Counted from the first letter of the stretch, positions 1 through 8,119 are shown. The stretch: DNA of 64,000 bases from Rhizobium rhizogenes NBRC 13257 (GCF_000696095.1 NZ_BAYX01000007.1:124001-188000), one strand, 5' to 3'. Numbers and translations: made by a program. Notes: a model not told the origin generated them from the sequence alone.

Positions 1-791
1 TGCGGCTCCGCGATCGGCCGAAACACTAGCTCGCCACGTCGGCAATCGGTGATGACGTCGAGCGGATTGAGCAGCGTCAGTCCCGCCCCGCATTTCACCA
101 GCTGCTTCAGCATCTCCGATGCATTGCTTTCCAGCACCGGCTCGACCTGCACCGATAGCCGCGCCAGAGTCAGGTTGATGATGTCACGCAGGCTGGTGCC
201 CGGCTGCGCCAGAAGCAGCCGCTCCTCCACCACATCGGCGAGATTGATCGGCCCCGGCTCGATCAGCGGATGCCCCGGCGGCAGCACGACACCGATCGGA
301 ATGTCGAAATTACCAAGCGACCGGATGCCCGGCGTCGCCGGGATATTGAAACCGAGGCCGATATCCACCTCGCCTGACAGCACCGGCGCGACTGTCGTCG
401 AGCCGGAATCGTTGCGCAACTGGATGAAGACGCGCGGATGCTCGGAGAGGAAGCGCGCAATGATCTCCGGCAGCGGTCCGGCAGCAAGGCCGACCGTCGT
501 CACGATCCTGACCTTGCCGGCCTGCTGCATCTTCAGGCTGCGGATGCGCCCTTCCAGCCGTTCGTAATTCTTCAGCACCTCGCGGATATGCTCGATGCAG
601 AGCTCGCCCGCCGCCGTCAGCCTGAGGCCACGCGGCAGCCGCTCGAACAGCGGCGCTCCCATCTCCTCTTCCAGCGCCAATATCTGCCGGTTGATCGCCG
701 AGGACGCCACGTTCAGCCGCGCCGCCGCCTTGCGGATCGAGCCGCAGCGGGCGATCTCGTTGATGTAGAGCAGTCGTCTCGAATGCAGCAT
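1..791 (-). CDS. LysR-family transcriptional regulator (3' end outside window)
   Basis: The reverse strand reads without a stop from an ATG at 791 to the window edge (about 263 residues), so the C-terminus is missing. The N-terminus carries a typical LysR winged helix-turn-helix (residues about 8-60: ARCGSIRKAAARLNVASSAI, then the LEEEMGAPLFER wing), followed by the periplasmic-binding-like effector domain. It is divergent from the ABC transporter/amidohydrolase operon that starts at 976, the usual arrangement for a LysR activator of that operon; a perfect T-N11-A palindrome lies between them (853-869). An in-frame ATG at 803 is an alternative start; 791 was preferred because a GGGGA stretch precedes it. 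The inducer is not evident from the sequence. Confidence 0.9.
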   Translation of the reverse strand, partial: MLHSRRLLYINEIARCGSIRKAAARLNVASSAINRQILALEEEMGAPLFERLPRGLRLTAAGELCIEHIREVLKNYERLEGRIRSLKMQQAGKVRIVTTVGLAAGPLPEIIARFLSEHPRVFIQLRNDSGSTTVAPVLSGEVDIGLGFNIPATPGIRSLGNFDIPIGVVLPPGHPLIEPGPINLADVVEERLLLAQPGTSLRDIINLTLARLSVQVEPVLESNASEMLKQLVKCGAGLTLLNPLDVITDCRRGELVFRPIAEP

Positions 792-852
792 AGGTGTCCC
801 CATTGCATAAATTTTGCCCAGGCCGCACAATTTAGGCACAGACCCGAGTTGA

Positions 853-869
853 GATGCCTAAAAGGCATC
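853..869. promoter_or_regulatory. Putative LysR box between regulator and operon
   Basis: GATGCC-TAAAA-GGCATC is a perfect 6-bp inverted repeat with a 5-bp spacer. Inside it T(855)-N11-A(867) fits the T-N11-A core known for LysR-type regulators. It sits 62 bp upstream of the divergent regulator start and about 107 bp upstream of the binding-protein ATG, a normal activator position. A second GATGC half-site follows a few bases downstream (near 887). The role is inferred from position and symmetry. Confidence 0.55.
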
Positions 870-975
870 AATGTGCACGAATTTTGATGCTTTTCAAAGC
901 GCAACGCAATCGCTCAAATGCACAAAATGGGCGTCACTGGTGGCGTCTCATGGCGAATAAGGGGAACAACCAGCC

Positions 976-1992
976 ATGTTCAATGCATTGAAGTCCAAAG
1001 CATTTCTTACCGCCATGGGCCTGATGGCCGCCATTGCCATGGCCGAGCCCGCAAGCGCCCTCGACAAGGTGACCTACGGCACCAACTGGCTCGCCCAGGC
1101 CGAACATGGCGGCTTCTACCAGGCAGTGGCCGACGGCACCTACAAGAAATACGGCCTCGACGTCACCATCGTCCAGGGTGGCCCGAATGCCGCCAACTCG
1201 GCGCTGCTGATTTCCGGCAAGATCGATTTCTACATGGGCGGCCCGCAGCAGGAAATCGACGCCGTCAAGCAGGGCATCCCGATCGTCGATGTCGCCGCCA
1301 TCTTCCAGAAGGACCCGCAGGTGCTGATCGCCCATCCGGACGCCGGCGTGGAGAAATTCGAGGATCTCGCCAAGTTGCCGACCCTGTTCATGAGCAAGGA
1401 CGGCTACGTCACCTATTTCGAGTGGATGAAGGCGAACTTCCCCGGCTTCAAGGACGAACAGTTCAAACCCTACAATTTCAGCGCGGCGCCGTTCCTTTCC
1501 GACAAGCAGTCGGCCCAGCAGGGCTATCTGACCTCCGAGCCCTATGAGATCGAAAAGCAGGCCGGCTGGAAGCCGAAAGTCTTCCTGATCGCCGACGCCG
1601 GCTACTCGCCCTATTCGACGATGATCACTGCCCAGACCGCAATGGTCCAGAAGAATCCGGACCTGGTGCAGCGCTTCGTCAACGCCTCCATAGAGGGCTG
1701 GTACAACTATCTCTACGGCGACAACAAGGCGGCCAACGATCTGATCAAGAAGGACAATCCCGACATGACGGACGGCCAGATCGCCTATTCCATCGCCAAG
1801 ATGAAGGAATACGGCATCGTGGAATCCGGCGACGCCATCGACAAGGGCATCGGCTGCATCACCGACGCGCACTACAAGAAATTCTTCGACGAGATGGTGC
1901 AGATCAAGATCTTCGACGCCGACACGGATTACAAAAAGGCCTTTGACCCGCAGTTCGTCTGCAAGGGCTTTGGGATGACGTTGAAGAAGTAA
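976..1992 (+). CDS. ABC transporter substrate-binding protein, NMT1/THI5-like
   Basis: A 338-residue protein with a Sec signal peptide (residues 1-28, hydrophobic AMGLMAAIAMAEPASA, likely cleaved after ASA) and an NMT1/THI5/SsuA-type binding fold. After export it should capture a small ligand in the periplasm and deliver it to the permease at 2962. The segment TYGTNWLAQAEHGGFYQAVA and the repeated GG loops (GGPNAANSALL, YMGGPQQE) resemble the pyrimidine-precursor/riboflavin/sulfonate binding branch. The cysteine cluster of hydroxymethylpyrimidine-binding ThiY proteins is not seen, and no thiamine riboswitch precedes it, so thiamine salvage is unlikely. It is the first gene of the operon; the ligand is unknown but probably the substrate of the downstream amidohydrolase and oxidase. 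Confidence 0.9.
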   Translation: MFNALKSKAFLTAMGLMAAIAMAEPASALDKVTYGTNWLAQAEHGGFYQAVADGTYKKYGLDVTIVQGGPNAANSALLISGKIDFYMGGPQQEIDAVKQGIPIVDVAAIFQKDPQVLIAHPDAGVEKFEDLAKLPTLFMSKDGYVTYFEWMKANFPGFKDEQFKPYNFSAAPFLSDKQSAQQGYLTSEPYEIEKQAGWKPKVFLIADAGYSPYSTMITAQTAMVQKNPDLVQRFVNASIEGWYNYLYGDNKAANDLIKKDNPDMTDGQIAYSIAKMKEYGIVESGDAIDKGIGCITDAHYKKFFDEMVQIKIFDADTDYKKAFDPQFVCKGFGMTLKK

Positions 1993-2000
1993 GCCTTAGC

Positions 2001-2121
2001 ACCTCCCCCTTAAGGGGGAGGTCGCCGCAAAGCGACGGGTGGGGGTGACACCCCGAGATTTCGAAAGATCACCCCACCCCGGAGCTGCGCTCCGACCCTC
2101 CCCCTCAAGGGAAGGGTGGAT
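2001..2121. repeat. RIME-like intergenic mosaic palindromic element
   Basis: The element opens with a perfect 22-nt palindrome (2001-2022, CCTCCCCC...GGGGGAGG). It continues with a GTCGC/GCGAC stem (2021-2037), a GGTGGGG/CCCCACC pair, a GGAG/CTCC stem, and ends with an imperfect copy of the opening CCTCCCCCTCAAGGG palindrome. This mosaic is characteristic of the rhizobial intergenic mosaic elements (RIME). It lies inside the operon between the binding-protein stop and the ATPase start, where it should fold in the mRNA and may allow the binding protein to be made in excess. A forward reading frame crosses it, but the real ATPase start is downstream. Confidence 0.8.
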
Positions 2122-2137
2122 CAACAAAGAGCCGAAC

Positions 2138-2962
2138 ATGACCCTGTCCGAAGCCACCACGATCATCCAAACCGAACCGCGCAAGCGGCCACTGGTCGTC
2201 ATGGAGCAGGTCTCGAAGGTCTTCTCCAACGGCACGCTGGCGCTTTCCGGCATGTCGCTCAACGTCGAAAGCGGCGAGTTCATCAGCCTGCTCGGCCCCT
2301 CCGGCTGCGGTAAGTCGACGGCACTGCGCATCATCGCCGGCCTCGGCGGCGCCTCCAGCGGCCGGATCGACTGGCCGAGCTCGCGCATCAATTCGAAGGG
2401 GCTTCCCGACGGCGATATCAGCTTCGTCTTTCAAGAGCCGACGCTGCTGCCCTGGAAAACCGTCTTCGGCAATGTCCACCTGCCGCTGAAACTGCGCGGC
2501 GTCTCCGAGGTGTCGGCCCGCGACCAGATCATGGCGACGCTCGCGACTGTCGGCCTGCAGGATTTCGCCGGGGCCTATCCGCGCGAATTGTCGGGCGGCA
2601 TGAAGATGCGCGTCTCCATCGCCCGCGCGCTGGTCACCAAGCCGAAGCTGCTCTTGATGGATGAGCCCTTCGCCGCCCTCGATGAGATTACCCGCCAGAA
2701 GCTCAACGACGATGTTTTGCGGCTATGGCAGACCACCGGCATTACGGTGATCTTCGTCACCCACTCCGTCTACGAGTCCGCCTATCTTTCCAACCGCATC
2801 GTCGTCATGAAGGCCCGCCCCGGCCGCGTCCACACCGACTTTCCCTTGAACACCAGCGGCGAGCGCGATCCTCTCTACCGATCCTCCGAGGAATATCGGC
2901 AGGTCTGCGAGAAGGTGTCCCGTTCCCTGATCGAGGCCATTGGCTGGCCGGAGGCCCATTGA
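2138..2962 (+). CDS. ABC transporter ATP-binding protein (nitrate/sulfonate/NMT1 type)
   Basis: A 274-residue ATPase of the SsuB/TauB/ThiZ group that powers import by the permease encoded next. Walker A is GPSGCGKST (residues 53-61), the Q-loop is FVFQEPTLLPW, the signature is LSGGM, Walker B is LLLMDEPFAALDE, and the switch histidine is in VTHS. The ATG at 2138 was chosen because the open frame further upstream is made of the RIME-like repeat. Its TGA overlaps the permease ATG by one base (TGATG), implying translational coupling. It acts at the inner face of the membrane. Confidence 0.95.
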   Translation: MTLSEATTIIQTEPRKRPLVVMEQVSKVFSNGTLALSGMSLNVESGEFISLLGPSGCGKSTALRIIAGLGGASSGRIDWPSSRINSKGLPDGDISFVFQEPTLLPWKTVFGNVHLPLKLRGVSEVSARDQIMATLATVGLQDFAGAYPRELSGGMKMRVSIARALVTKPKLLLMDEPFAALDEITRQKLNDDVLRLWQTTGITVIFVTHSVYESAYLSNRIVVMKARPGRVHTDFPLNTSGERDPLYRSSEEYRQVCEKVSRSLIEAIGWPEAH

Positions 2963-3828
2963 TGAGCGACAGCACCAGCCTCTCCGCAAACCTCTCCACA
3001 GAAGCAGCCGACGCCCCACCGAAGCCGGCCGTCCGCACCAGAAATGCCGAGCGCTCCCTCGGTATCATCGTGCCGATCCTGACCGTCGTCGTCCTGATCG
3101 TGCTCTGGCAGCTTCTCGTCGTCGGCGCCGATATTCCGCAATATATCCTGCCGAGCCCCCTCGCCGTTGCAAAGGCGCTGGTCTCCGACTGGGGAATTCT
3201 CTGGCCGGCGCTCTGGGTTACCACGCAGATCACCTTCATATCCCTGATGCTGGCGCTGATCGGCGGCGTCGGTTTCGCCATCTTCCTGGTGCAGTCGCGC
3301 TGGATCGAGCTTGCCTTCTATCCGCTCGCCGTCATCCTGCAGGTGACGCCGATCGTGGCGATCGCGCCGCTCATCCTGATCTATGCGCCGACCCGCGAAT
3401 CCGCGTTGTTGATCTGCGGCTTCCTCGTCGCCTTCTTCCCGATCCTTTCCAACATGGTGCAGGGCCTGAAGAGCGTCGACCACAATCTCCTCAACCTCTT
3501 CGATCTCTACGGCGCCTCGCGCTGGCAGATGCTGCTGCATCTGAAGCTGCCGGCGGCCCAGCCCTATTTCATGACCGGCCTTCGGATCGGCGGCGGCCTA
3601 TCGCTGATTGCCTCCGTCGTCGCCGAATTCGCCGCCGGATCAGGCGGCCCCAATTCCGGCCTCGCCTTCCGCCTGCTGGAGGCGCAATACCGCCAGAACA
3701 TGCCGCGCCTGTTCGCAGCCCTGCTGCTGCTCTCGGCGCTCGGCGTCGCGATCTTCGCCCTCACCTCCTTCATCTCATGGCTGAGCCTGCATCGCTGGCA
3801 CGAAAGCAGCCTCAAGCGGGAAAACTGA
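2962..3828 (+). CDS. ABC transporter permease (SsuC/ThiX-type)
   Basis: A 288-residue inner-membrane protein with about six hydrophobic segments (first at residues 33-53, ILTVVVLIVLWQLLVVG). It has the cytoplasmic EAA loop DLYGASRWQMLLHLKLPAAQ near residue 190 that docks on the ATPase. It completes the importer with the binding protein (976) and ATPase (2138). The start overlaps the ATPase stop and its own TGA overlaps the next ATG, so the three genes and the amidohydrolase are translationally coupled. The hydrophilic N-terminal 30 residues are typical of this branch. Substrate unknown. Confidence 0.93.
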   Translation: MSDSTSLSANLSTEAADAPPKPAVRTRNAERSLGIIVPILTVVVLIVLWQLLVVGADIPQYILPSPLAVAKALVSDWGILWPALWVTTQITFISLMLALIGGVGFAIFLVQSRWIELAFYPLAVILQVTPIVAIAPLILIYAPTRESALLICGFLVAFFPILSNMVQGLKSVDHNLLNLFDLYGASRWQMLLHLKLPAAQPYFMTGLRIGGGLSLIASVVAEFAAGSGGPNSGLAFRLLEAQYRQNMPRLFAALLLLSALGVAIFALTSFISWLSLHRWHESSLKREN

Positions 3829-5141
3829 TGTCCTATTCCTTCATGTCCCCGCCAAACGCCGCGCGTTTCGTGCTGAGCAACGCCACCGTCCCCACGGTCA
3901 CGCTGACCGGCTTTACCGGCCCGTCCAGCGAAGGTCTGATGAAAGCTGACATTGTCGTCGCGGATGGCCTCATCAAGGACATCCTGCCCGCTGGCACAGC
4001 CCCTGCGGAATTCGCCAAGGCCGACATGAGAGACGGCATGGTCTGGCCGACCTTCGCTGACATGCACACGCACCTCGACAAGGGCCATATATGGGAGCGC
4101 CGCGCCAACCCGGACGGCAGCTTCATGGGCGCGCTTGACGCCGTCCGTTCCGACCGCGAGGCCAACTGGTCAGCCGCCGATGTCCGCAAGCGCATGGAGT
4201 TCTCGCTGCGCGCCGCCTATGCCCACGGCACCAGCCTGATCCGCACGCATCTGGATTCACTGGCGCCACAGCACCGCATTTCCTTCGAGGTCTTCTCGGA
4301 GGTGCGCGAGGCCTGGAAGGACAAGATTGCGCTGCAGGCCGTCGCCCTCTTCCCGCTGGATTTCATGGTCGATGATGCCTTCTTCACCGATCTGGTGACG
4401 GTTGTCCGCGAAGCTGGCGGTCTTCTCGGCGGCGTCACGCAAATGAACCCCGATATTGACGCACAGCTCGACAAGCTGATCCGCGCCGCCGCCGACAATG
4501 GTCTCGATATCGACCTGCATGTCGACGAGACCGAGGACAGAGAAGTGCTGACGCTGAAGGCGATCGCCGAGGCCGTGCTGCGTAACGGCTTCACCGGCAA
4601 GGTTACCGCCGGCCATTGCTGCTCGCTTGCTCGACAGGATGAGGATGTCGCTCGCGCTACCATCGATCTCGTCGCCAAGGCAGACATCTCGATCGTGTCA
4701 CTACCGATGTGCAACATGTACCTGCAGGACCGCCATCCGGGCCGCACGCCGCGCTGGCGTGGCGTCACATTGCTGCATGAACTGGCGGCGGCCGGCGTGC
4801 CCACCGCCGTTGCCTCCGACAATACCCGCGACCCCTTCTACGCCTATGGCGACCTCGACCCCGTCGAGGTCTTCCGCGAGGCTGTTCGCATCCTGCATCT
4901 CGACCATCCTCTGGATACCGCCGCCCGCGTCGTCACTACCTCACCGGCCTCCATCCTCGGCCGCCCCGAGATCGGCCGCATTGCCGTCGGCGGCCCGGCC
5001 GATCTCGTCCTCTTCAGCGCCAGGCGCTGGAGCGAATTCCTCTCCCGTCCGCAGTCCGACCGCGTCGTCCTTCGCAAGGGCAAAGTCATCGACCGCAGCC
5101 TGCCGGATTACCGTGAACTCGATACCGTTATTGGAGCCTGA
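3828..5141 (+). CDS. CodA-like metal-dependent amidohydrolase
   Basis: A 437-residue protein of the amidohydrolase superfamily, closest in pattern to cytosine deaminase/related cyclic-amide hydrolases. Metal ligands are visible: HTHLDKGHI (HxH, around residue 85), HVDETEDRE (third His), GHCCSLA (fourth His) and the catalytic Asp in ASDNTRDPFYAYGD, where CodA has a DD-x-x-DPWY segment. It should hydrolyse a ring C-N bond or deaminate a heterocycle in the cytoplasm. The ATG overlaps the permease TGA. Since genuine cytosine deaminases usually travel with a CodB permease, not with an NMT1-type ABC importer and an FAD oxidase, the substrate is probably something other than cytosine. An alternative is a hydantoin- or creatinine-like imide hydrolase. 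Confidence 0.85.
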   Translation: MSYSFMSPPNAARFVLSNATVPTVTLTGFTGPSSEGLMKADIVVADGLIKDILPAGTAPAEFAKADMRDGMVWPTFADMHTHLDKGHIWERRANPDGSFMGALDAVRSDREANWSAADVRKRMEFSLRAAYAHGTSLIRTHLDSLAPQHRISFEVFSEVREAWKDKIALQAVALFPLDFMVDDAFFTDLVTVVREAGGLLGGVTQMNPDIDAQLDKLIRAAADNGLDIDLHVDETEDREVLTLKAIAEAVLRNGFTGKVTAGHCCSLARQDEDVARATIDLVAKADISIVSLPMCNMYLQDRHPGRTPRWRGVTLLHELAAAGVPTAVASDNTRDPFYAYGDLDPVEVFREAVRILHLDHPLDTAARVVTTSPASILGRPEIGRIAVGGPADLVLFSARRWSEFLSRPQSDRVVLRKGKVIDRSLPDYRELDTVIGA

Positions 5142-5142
5142 C

Positions 5143-6552
5143 ATGCCGGATTATCAGCTCATCAAGAAAGAACTCGAAGGCATCGCCATCGAAGACAATC
5201 CGGCGCTGGTGCGTCAGAAGAGCCGCGATTTCTACTGGTACTCGCCGATCCTGAAGGCGCAGCTCGACAATGTCACTGCCGATCTCGTCGTCACCCCGAA
5301 GACCGAGGAAGAAGTGATCCGCACGCTGAAGGTGGCCTATGCCCATGATGTGCCGGTCACCCCGCGCGGCGCCGGCACCGGCAATTACGGCCAGGCCATG
5401 CCGCTGTCCGGCGGCATCGTGCTCAACCTCGCCGCTATGAACAAGGTCAAGGAAATCCATCCCGGCCGCGTCATTTGCGAGCCCGGCATCATCATTGCCG
5501 AGCTCGACCGCCAGACCAAGGCCCATTCCGGTCAGGAACTGCGCTTCCATCCCTCGACGGCACAGACGGCAACCATCGGCGGCTTCATAGCCGGCGGCTC
5601 CGGCGGCGTCGGCTCGATCACCTGGGGCGGCTTGCGCGATATCGGCAATATCCTGCGCCTGCGCGTCGTCACCATGGAAGCCGAACCGCGCGTCCTTGAT
5701 CTCACCGGCTGGGACCTGACCAAGGTCAGCCATGCCTACGGCACCAACGGCATCATCACCGAGATCGAAATGCCACTCGCGCCGGCCTACGACTGGGTGG
5801 ACGTGCTGGTCGGCTATGACGACTTCATGGATGCCGTGCGCTTCTCCGATGCGCTGGCCAAATGCAACGGCATCCTCGTCAAGGAAATCGCCCCGATCGC
5901 AGCTCCCATCCCGCACGAGTATTTCACCCGCCATAAGCCTTACATCCGTCACGGCCAGTCGGTCGTGGCGCTGATGATCGCGCCGCATTCGATGGAGCCA
6001 TTCGTCGCCTTTGCCAGCCAGCAGAAGGGCGAGATCACCTTCCGCTCCGACAAGGTGGAGAGCATGAAGGGCATCCCGCATGCCTATGAGCTCGCCTGGA
6101 ACCACACGACGCTACGCGCCATCAAGGTCGATCCCTCAATCACCTATCTGCAAGTGCAGTATCCGGGGCCGGACCATGTGGCCAAGGTCCAGAAGATGGT
6201 GGAGATCTTTGGTGACGAAGTGCCCGGCCATCTCGAATTCATCAAGTTTGACGGCCAGATCCAGTGCGCCGGCCTGCCGCTGGTGCGCTATACCTCCGAG
6301 GCCCGTCTGGAGGAGATCATCAAGATCCACCAGGATCACGGCTGCCCGATCTTCAATCCGCATCGCTATACGCTGGAAGAAGGCGGCATGAAGCAGACAG
6401 ACACCGTCCAGCTCGCCTTCAAGAAGGAGACCGATCCGAAGGGCCTGCTCAACCCCGGCAAGATGATCGCCTGGGACAATCCGGACTTCGATTTCAAGGC
6501 CGGCAAGAACTATCTCTTCCCCGGTCTCGCGGCGCTGATGGAGGCCTCATGA
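5143..6552 (+). CDS. FAD-linked oxidase/dehydrogenase, PCMH/GlcD-type
   Basis: A 469-residue flavoprotein with a PCMH-type FAD domain in the N-terminal half. The glycine-rich segment PRGAGTGNYGQ (about residues 80-90) and the second loop TIGGFIAGGSGGVGS (about 143-157) bind the FAD diphosphate; a C-terminal substrate/oxidase cap ends in the family-typical LLNPGKMIAW. It probably oxidises an alcohol or hydroxy acid made by the amidohydrolase step, passing electrons to a quinone or the reductase encoded next. It starts one base after the amidohydrolase stop and overlaps the following ATG by four bases (ATGA). The exact substrate cannot be read from the sequence. Confidence 0.87.
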   Translation: MPDYQLIKKELEGIAIEDNPALVRQKSRDFYWYSPILKAQLDNVTADLVVTPKTEEEVIRTLKVAYAHDVPVTPRGAGTGNYGQAMPLSGGIVLNLAAMNKVKEIHPGRVICEPGIIIAELDRQTKAHSGQELRFHPSTAQTATIGGFIAGGSGGVGSITWGGLRDIGNILRLRVVTMEAEPRVLDLTGWDLTKVSHAYGTNGIITEIEMPLAPAYDWVDVLVGYDDFMDAVRFSDALAKCNGILVKEIAPIAAPIPHEYFTRHKPYIRHGQSVVALMIAPHSMEPFVAFASQQKGEITFRSDKVESMKGIPHAYELAWNHTTLRAIKVDPSITYLQVQYPGPDHVAKVQKMVEIFGDEVPGHLEFIKFDGQIQCAGLPLVRYTSEARLEEIIKIHQDHGCPIFNPHRYTLEEGGMKQTDTVQLAFKKETDPKGLLNPGKMIAWDNPDFDFKAGKNYLFPGLAALMEAS

Positions 6553-7130
6553 GGGTTCTCGTCCTTCATTCGCATCCCGTCGAGGAGAGCTATAGTGCTG
6601 CCCTGCACCGGCAGACGATCGAGAGCCTGCAAGCCGCCGGCCACGAGGTCGACGACTGCAATCTCTATGCCGAGGGCTTCGACCCCGTACTCACTAGGCA
6701 CGGGCGGATGATCTATCACGATTACCCCGAGAATACCGAGGCGGTGAAATCATACGTCGAACGGCTCCAGCGCGCCGAGGCGCTGGTCATCGTGACGCCG
6801 GTCTGGAATTTCGGCTTTCCGGCGATCCTGAAGGGCTATTTCGATCGCGTCTGGCTGCCCGGTGTCACCTTCGAGCTGGTGGACGGCAAAGTGACCTCGA
6901 AACTGCGGCATATCCGCAAGCTCGGCGCGGTACTGACCTACGGCGCCGATCCCTTCCGCGCCTTCATCGTCGGCAACCCGCCGAAGAAGATCATCAAGCG
7001 CATGCTCCGCGCCATGATCAAGCCCTTCGCCTCGGTCGTCTTCCTCGCCCATTACGACATGAACCGCTCGACCGACGAGACGCGCAAACGGTTTCTGGAG
7101 AAGGTGAAGCGGGAGATGGAGCGGTTTTAA
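6549..7130 (+). CDS. Flavodoxin-fold NAD(P)H dehydrogenase (quinone)-like protein
   Basis: A 193-residue protein of the NQO1/MdaB/KefF flavodoxin-fold family. The N-terminal LVLHSHPVEESYSAALH is the FMN/FAD phosphate loop, and TPVWNFGFPAILKGYFDRVW (about residues 82-101) is the family hallmark. It should transfer electrons from NAD(P)H to a flavin/quinone; as last gene of the operon, overlapping the oxidase by four bases, it may close the redox cycle of that enzyme or protect against quinone products. It is followed by a convergent cupin gene after 18 bp with no clear terminator. Confidence 0.85.
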   Translation: MRVLVLHSHPVEESYSAALHRQTIESLQAAGHEVDDCNLYAEGFDPVLTRHGRMIYHDYPENTEAVKSYVERLQRAEALVIVTPVWNFGFPAILKGYFDRVWLPGVTFELVDGKVTSKLRHIRKLGAVLTYGADPFRAFIVGNPPKKIIKRMLRAMIKPFASVVFLAHYDMNRSTDETRKRFLEKVKREMERF

Positions 7131-7148
7131 GCGCTTCGGAATTCGGAC

Positions 7149-7568
7149 TTAAGCCGGGATGAGCCCGTGGCGCAGCATGACCTCCTGCGCCTTGGCGAGG
7201 TCAGGTTTGCAGGGCACATTGACCACTTCCGCAATCTCTTCGAAGTAGCGGCGTCGAATGGAGCCAGGCGTGATGACGACCAAGGCCCGTGCGCTGCCCT
7301 CATGCAGGTTCTCATGATGATGGATGCTGCCGCGCGGGATAAAGACAGCGTCGCCAACACCCAGTTCCTGCTTTCGACCATCCACGGTGATCGTCACAAT
7401 ACCCTCGATCCCATAGAGGATTTCGTCCGCATCCTTGTGATAGTGGGGCGCGGGTACCCGGGCGTGGGACGGAACAATGAACTCGAATACCGTAGCGCCT
7501 TTGTCGTTCACCAGGAAGCGCAGTTCCAACTCCCCGATGCGTACGACATCATGTCCATTCGCTTCCAT
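7149..7568 (-). CDS. Cupin-domain protein
   Basis: A 139-residue single-domain cupin. Motif 1 is seen as PHYHKDADEILYGIEG (about residues 42-57) with two histidines and a glutamate for metal binding; motif 2 is PRGSIHHHENLHEG. It is divergent from the MarR gene at 7628, and the 59-bp gap contains two copies of a 15-bp palindrome, so it is very likely the regulator's target. Enzymatic activity (for instance quercetinase-like dioxygenase or isomerase) cannot be told from sequence. Confidence 0.85.
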   Translation of the reverse strand: MEANGHDVVRIGELELRFLVNDKGATVFEFIVPSHARVPAPHYHKDADEILYGIEGIVTITVDGRKQELGVGDAVFIPRGSIHHHENLHEGSARALVVITPGSIRRRYFEEIAEVVNVPCKPDLAKAQEVMLRHGLIPA

Positions 7569-7584
7569 TGGGCTGATCCTTACT

Positions 7585-7623
7585 GTAAAGTGACTTTACA
7601 AACAAAACGTAAAGCGACTTTAC
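7585..7623. promoter_or_regulatory. Twin palindromic MarR operators
   Basis: Two copies of GTAAAG-NNN-CTTTAC (7585-7599 with TGA spacer; 7609-7623 with CGA spacer), each a perfect 6-bp inverted repeat, lie 24 bp apart (centre to centre) and share the flank ACAAAC. The second ends 4 bp before the MarR ATG, where the ribosome-binding site should be, and the first lies about 17 bp upstream of the cupin start. This geometry fits autorepression plus repression of the cupin gene by two MarR dimers on nearly the same helix phase. Confidence 0.75.
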
Positions 7624-7627
7624 AAAC

Positions 7628-8119
7628 ATGTCAATATTCGATGAGCTGACAAAGCAACCCAACACGAGCGAGGAATTGCAACCGCCTTTCTTCGGCGCTC
7701 TGCTACGCATCGTCTGGCAGGACGTTCGCAATCGGATGCACAAAGCTATTCACGACGCCGGTTTCACGGATTTTCAGGACGCTCACTTCGCCGTGTTCTC
7801 CTATCCCCTGCCGGACGGCATCAGACCATCCGAATTGGCACGGCAGAAGAGAATGTCGCGGCAAGCGATCAATTATCTAATCATCCAGCTCGAAGAGCTG
7901 GGATATGTCGAGCGGCGGGCTCCTGAGAGCAGCGATCGGCGTCTTATATATCTCAGTGCGCAGGGACAGGAGATAGCCGAAACGATCTTCACCTGCCTAC
8001 GCAAGCTGCACGCGGAATGGGCCGAAGAGATTGGTCACGAACGGTTCGATGTCTTCCTTGACGTGCTGAAACAGCTGTCCCTCAAAGCGCAGGAAAGCAC
8101 GCCAGAGGCTGGCCCATAA
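7628..8119 (+). CDS. MarR-family transcriptional regulator
   Basis: A 163-residue winged-helix protein. The recognition region IRPSELARQKRMSRQAINYL (about residues 59-78) and the wing with the conserved DRR (SSDRRLIYLSAQG) are typical of MarR. It probably represses itself and the divergent cupin gene through the twin palindromes directly upstream. No strong Shine-Dalgarno is visible before the ATG because the spacer is occupied by the second operator, so translation may be weak or the start may be used leaderless. Confidence 0.9.
   Translation: MSIFDELTKQPNTSEELQPPFFGALLRIVWQDVRNRMHKAIHDAGFTDFQDAHFAVFSYPLPDGIRPSELARQKRMSRQAINYLIIQLEELGYVERRAPESSDRRLIYLSAQGQEIAETIFTCLRKLHAEWAEEIGHERFDVFLDVLKQLSLKAQESTPEAGP

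Noticed and set aside
792..975. Thiamine (TPP) riboswitch before the NMT1-type binding protein
   Set aside because: The conserved CUGAGA and related core segments were not found; the gap is better explained by LysR control.
934..1872. Long open frame on the minus strand opposite the binding-protein gene
   Set aside because: It is the antisense shadow of a clear signal-peptide/binding-protein gene, without family similarity; GC-rich codon bias keeps this frame open.
2940..3827. Arginine-rich forward extension upstream of the amidohydrolase
   Set aside because: It is an alternative frame of the permease gene; the conserved amidohydrolase sequence starts at 3828 and the Arg/Ala/Pro-rich extension is typical shadow coding.
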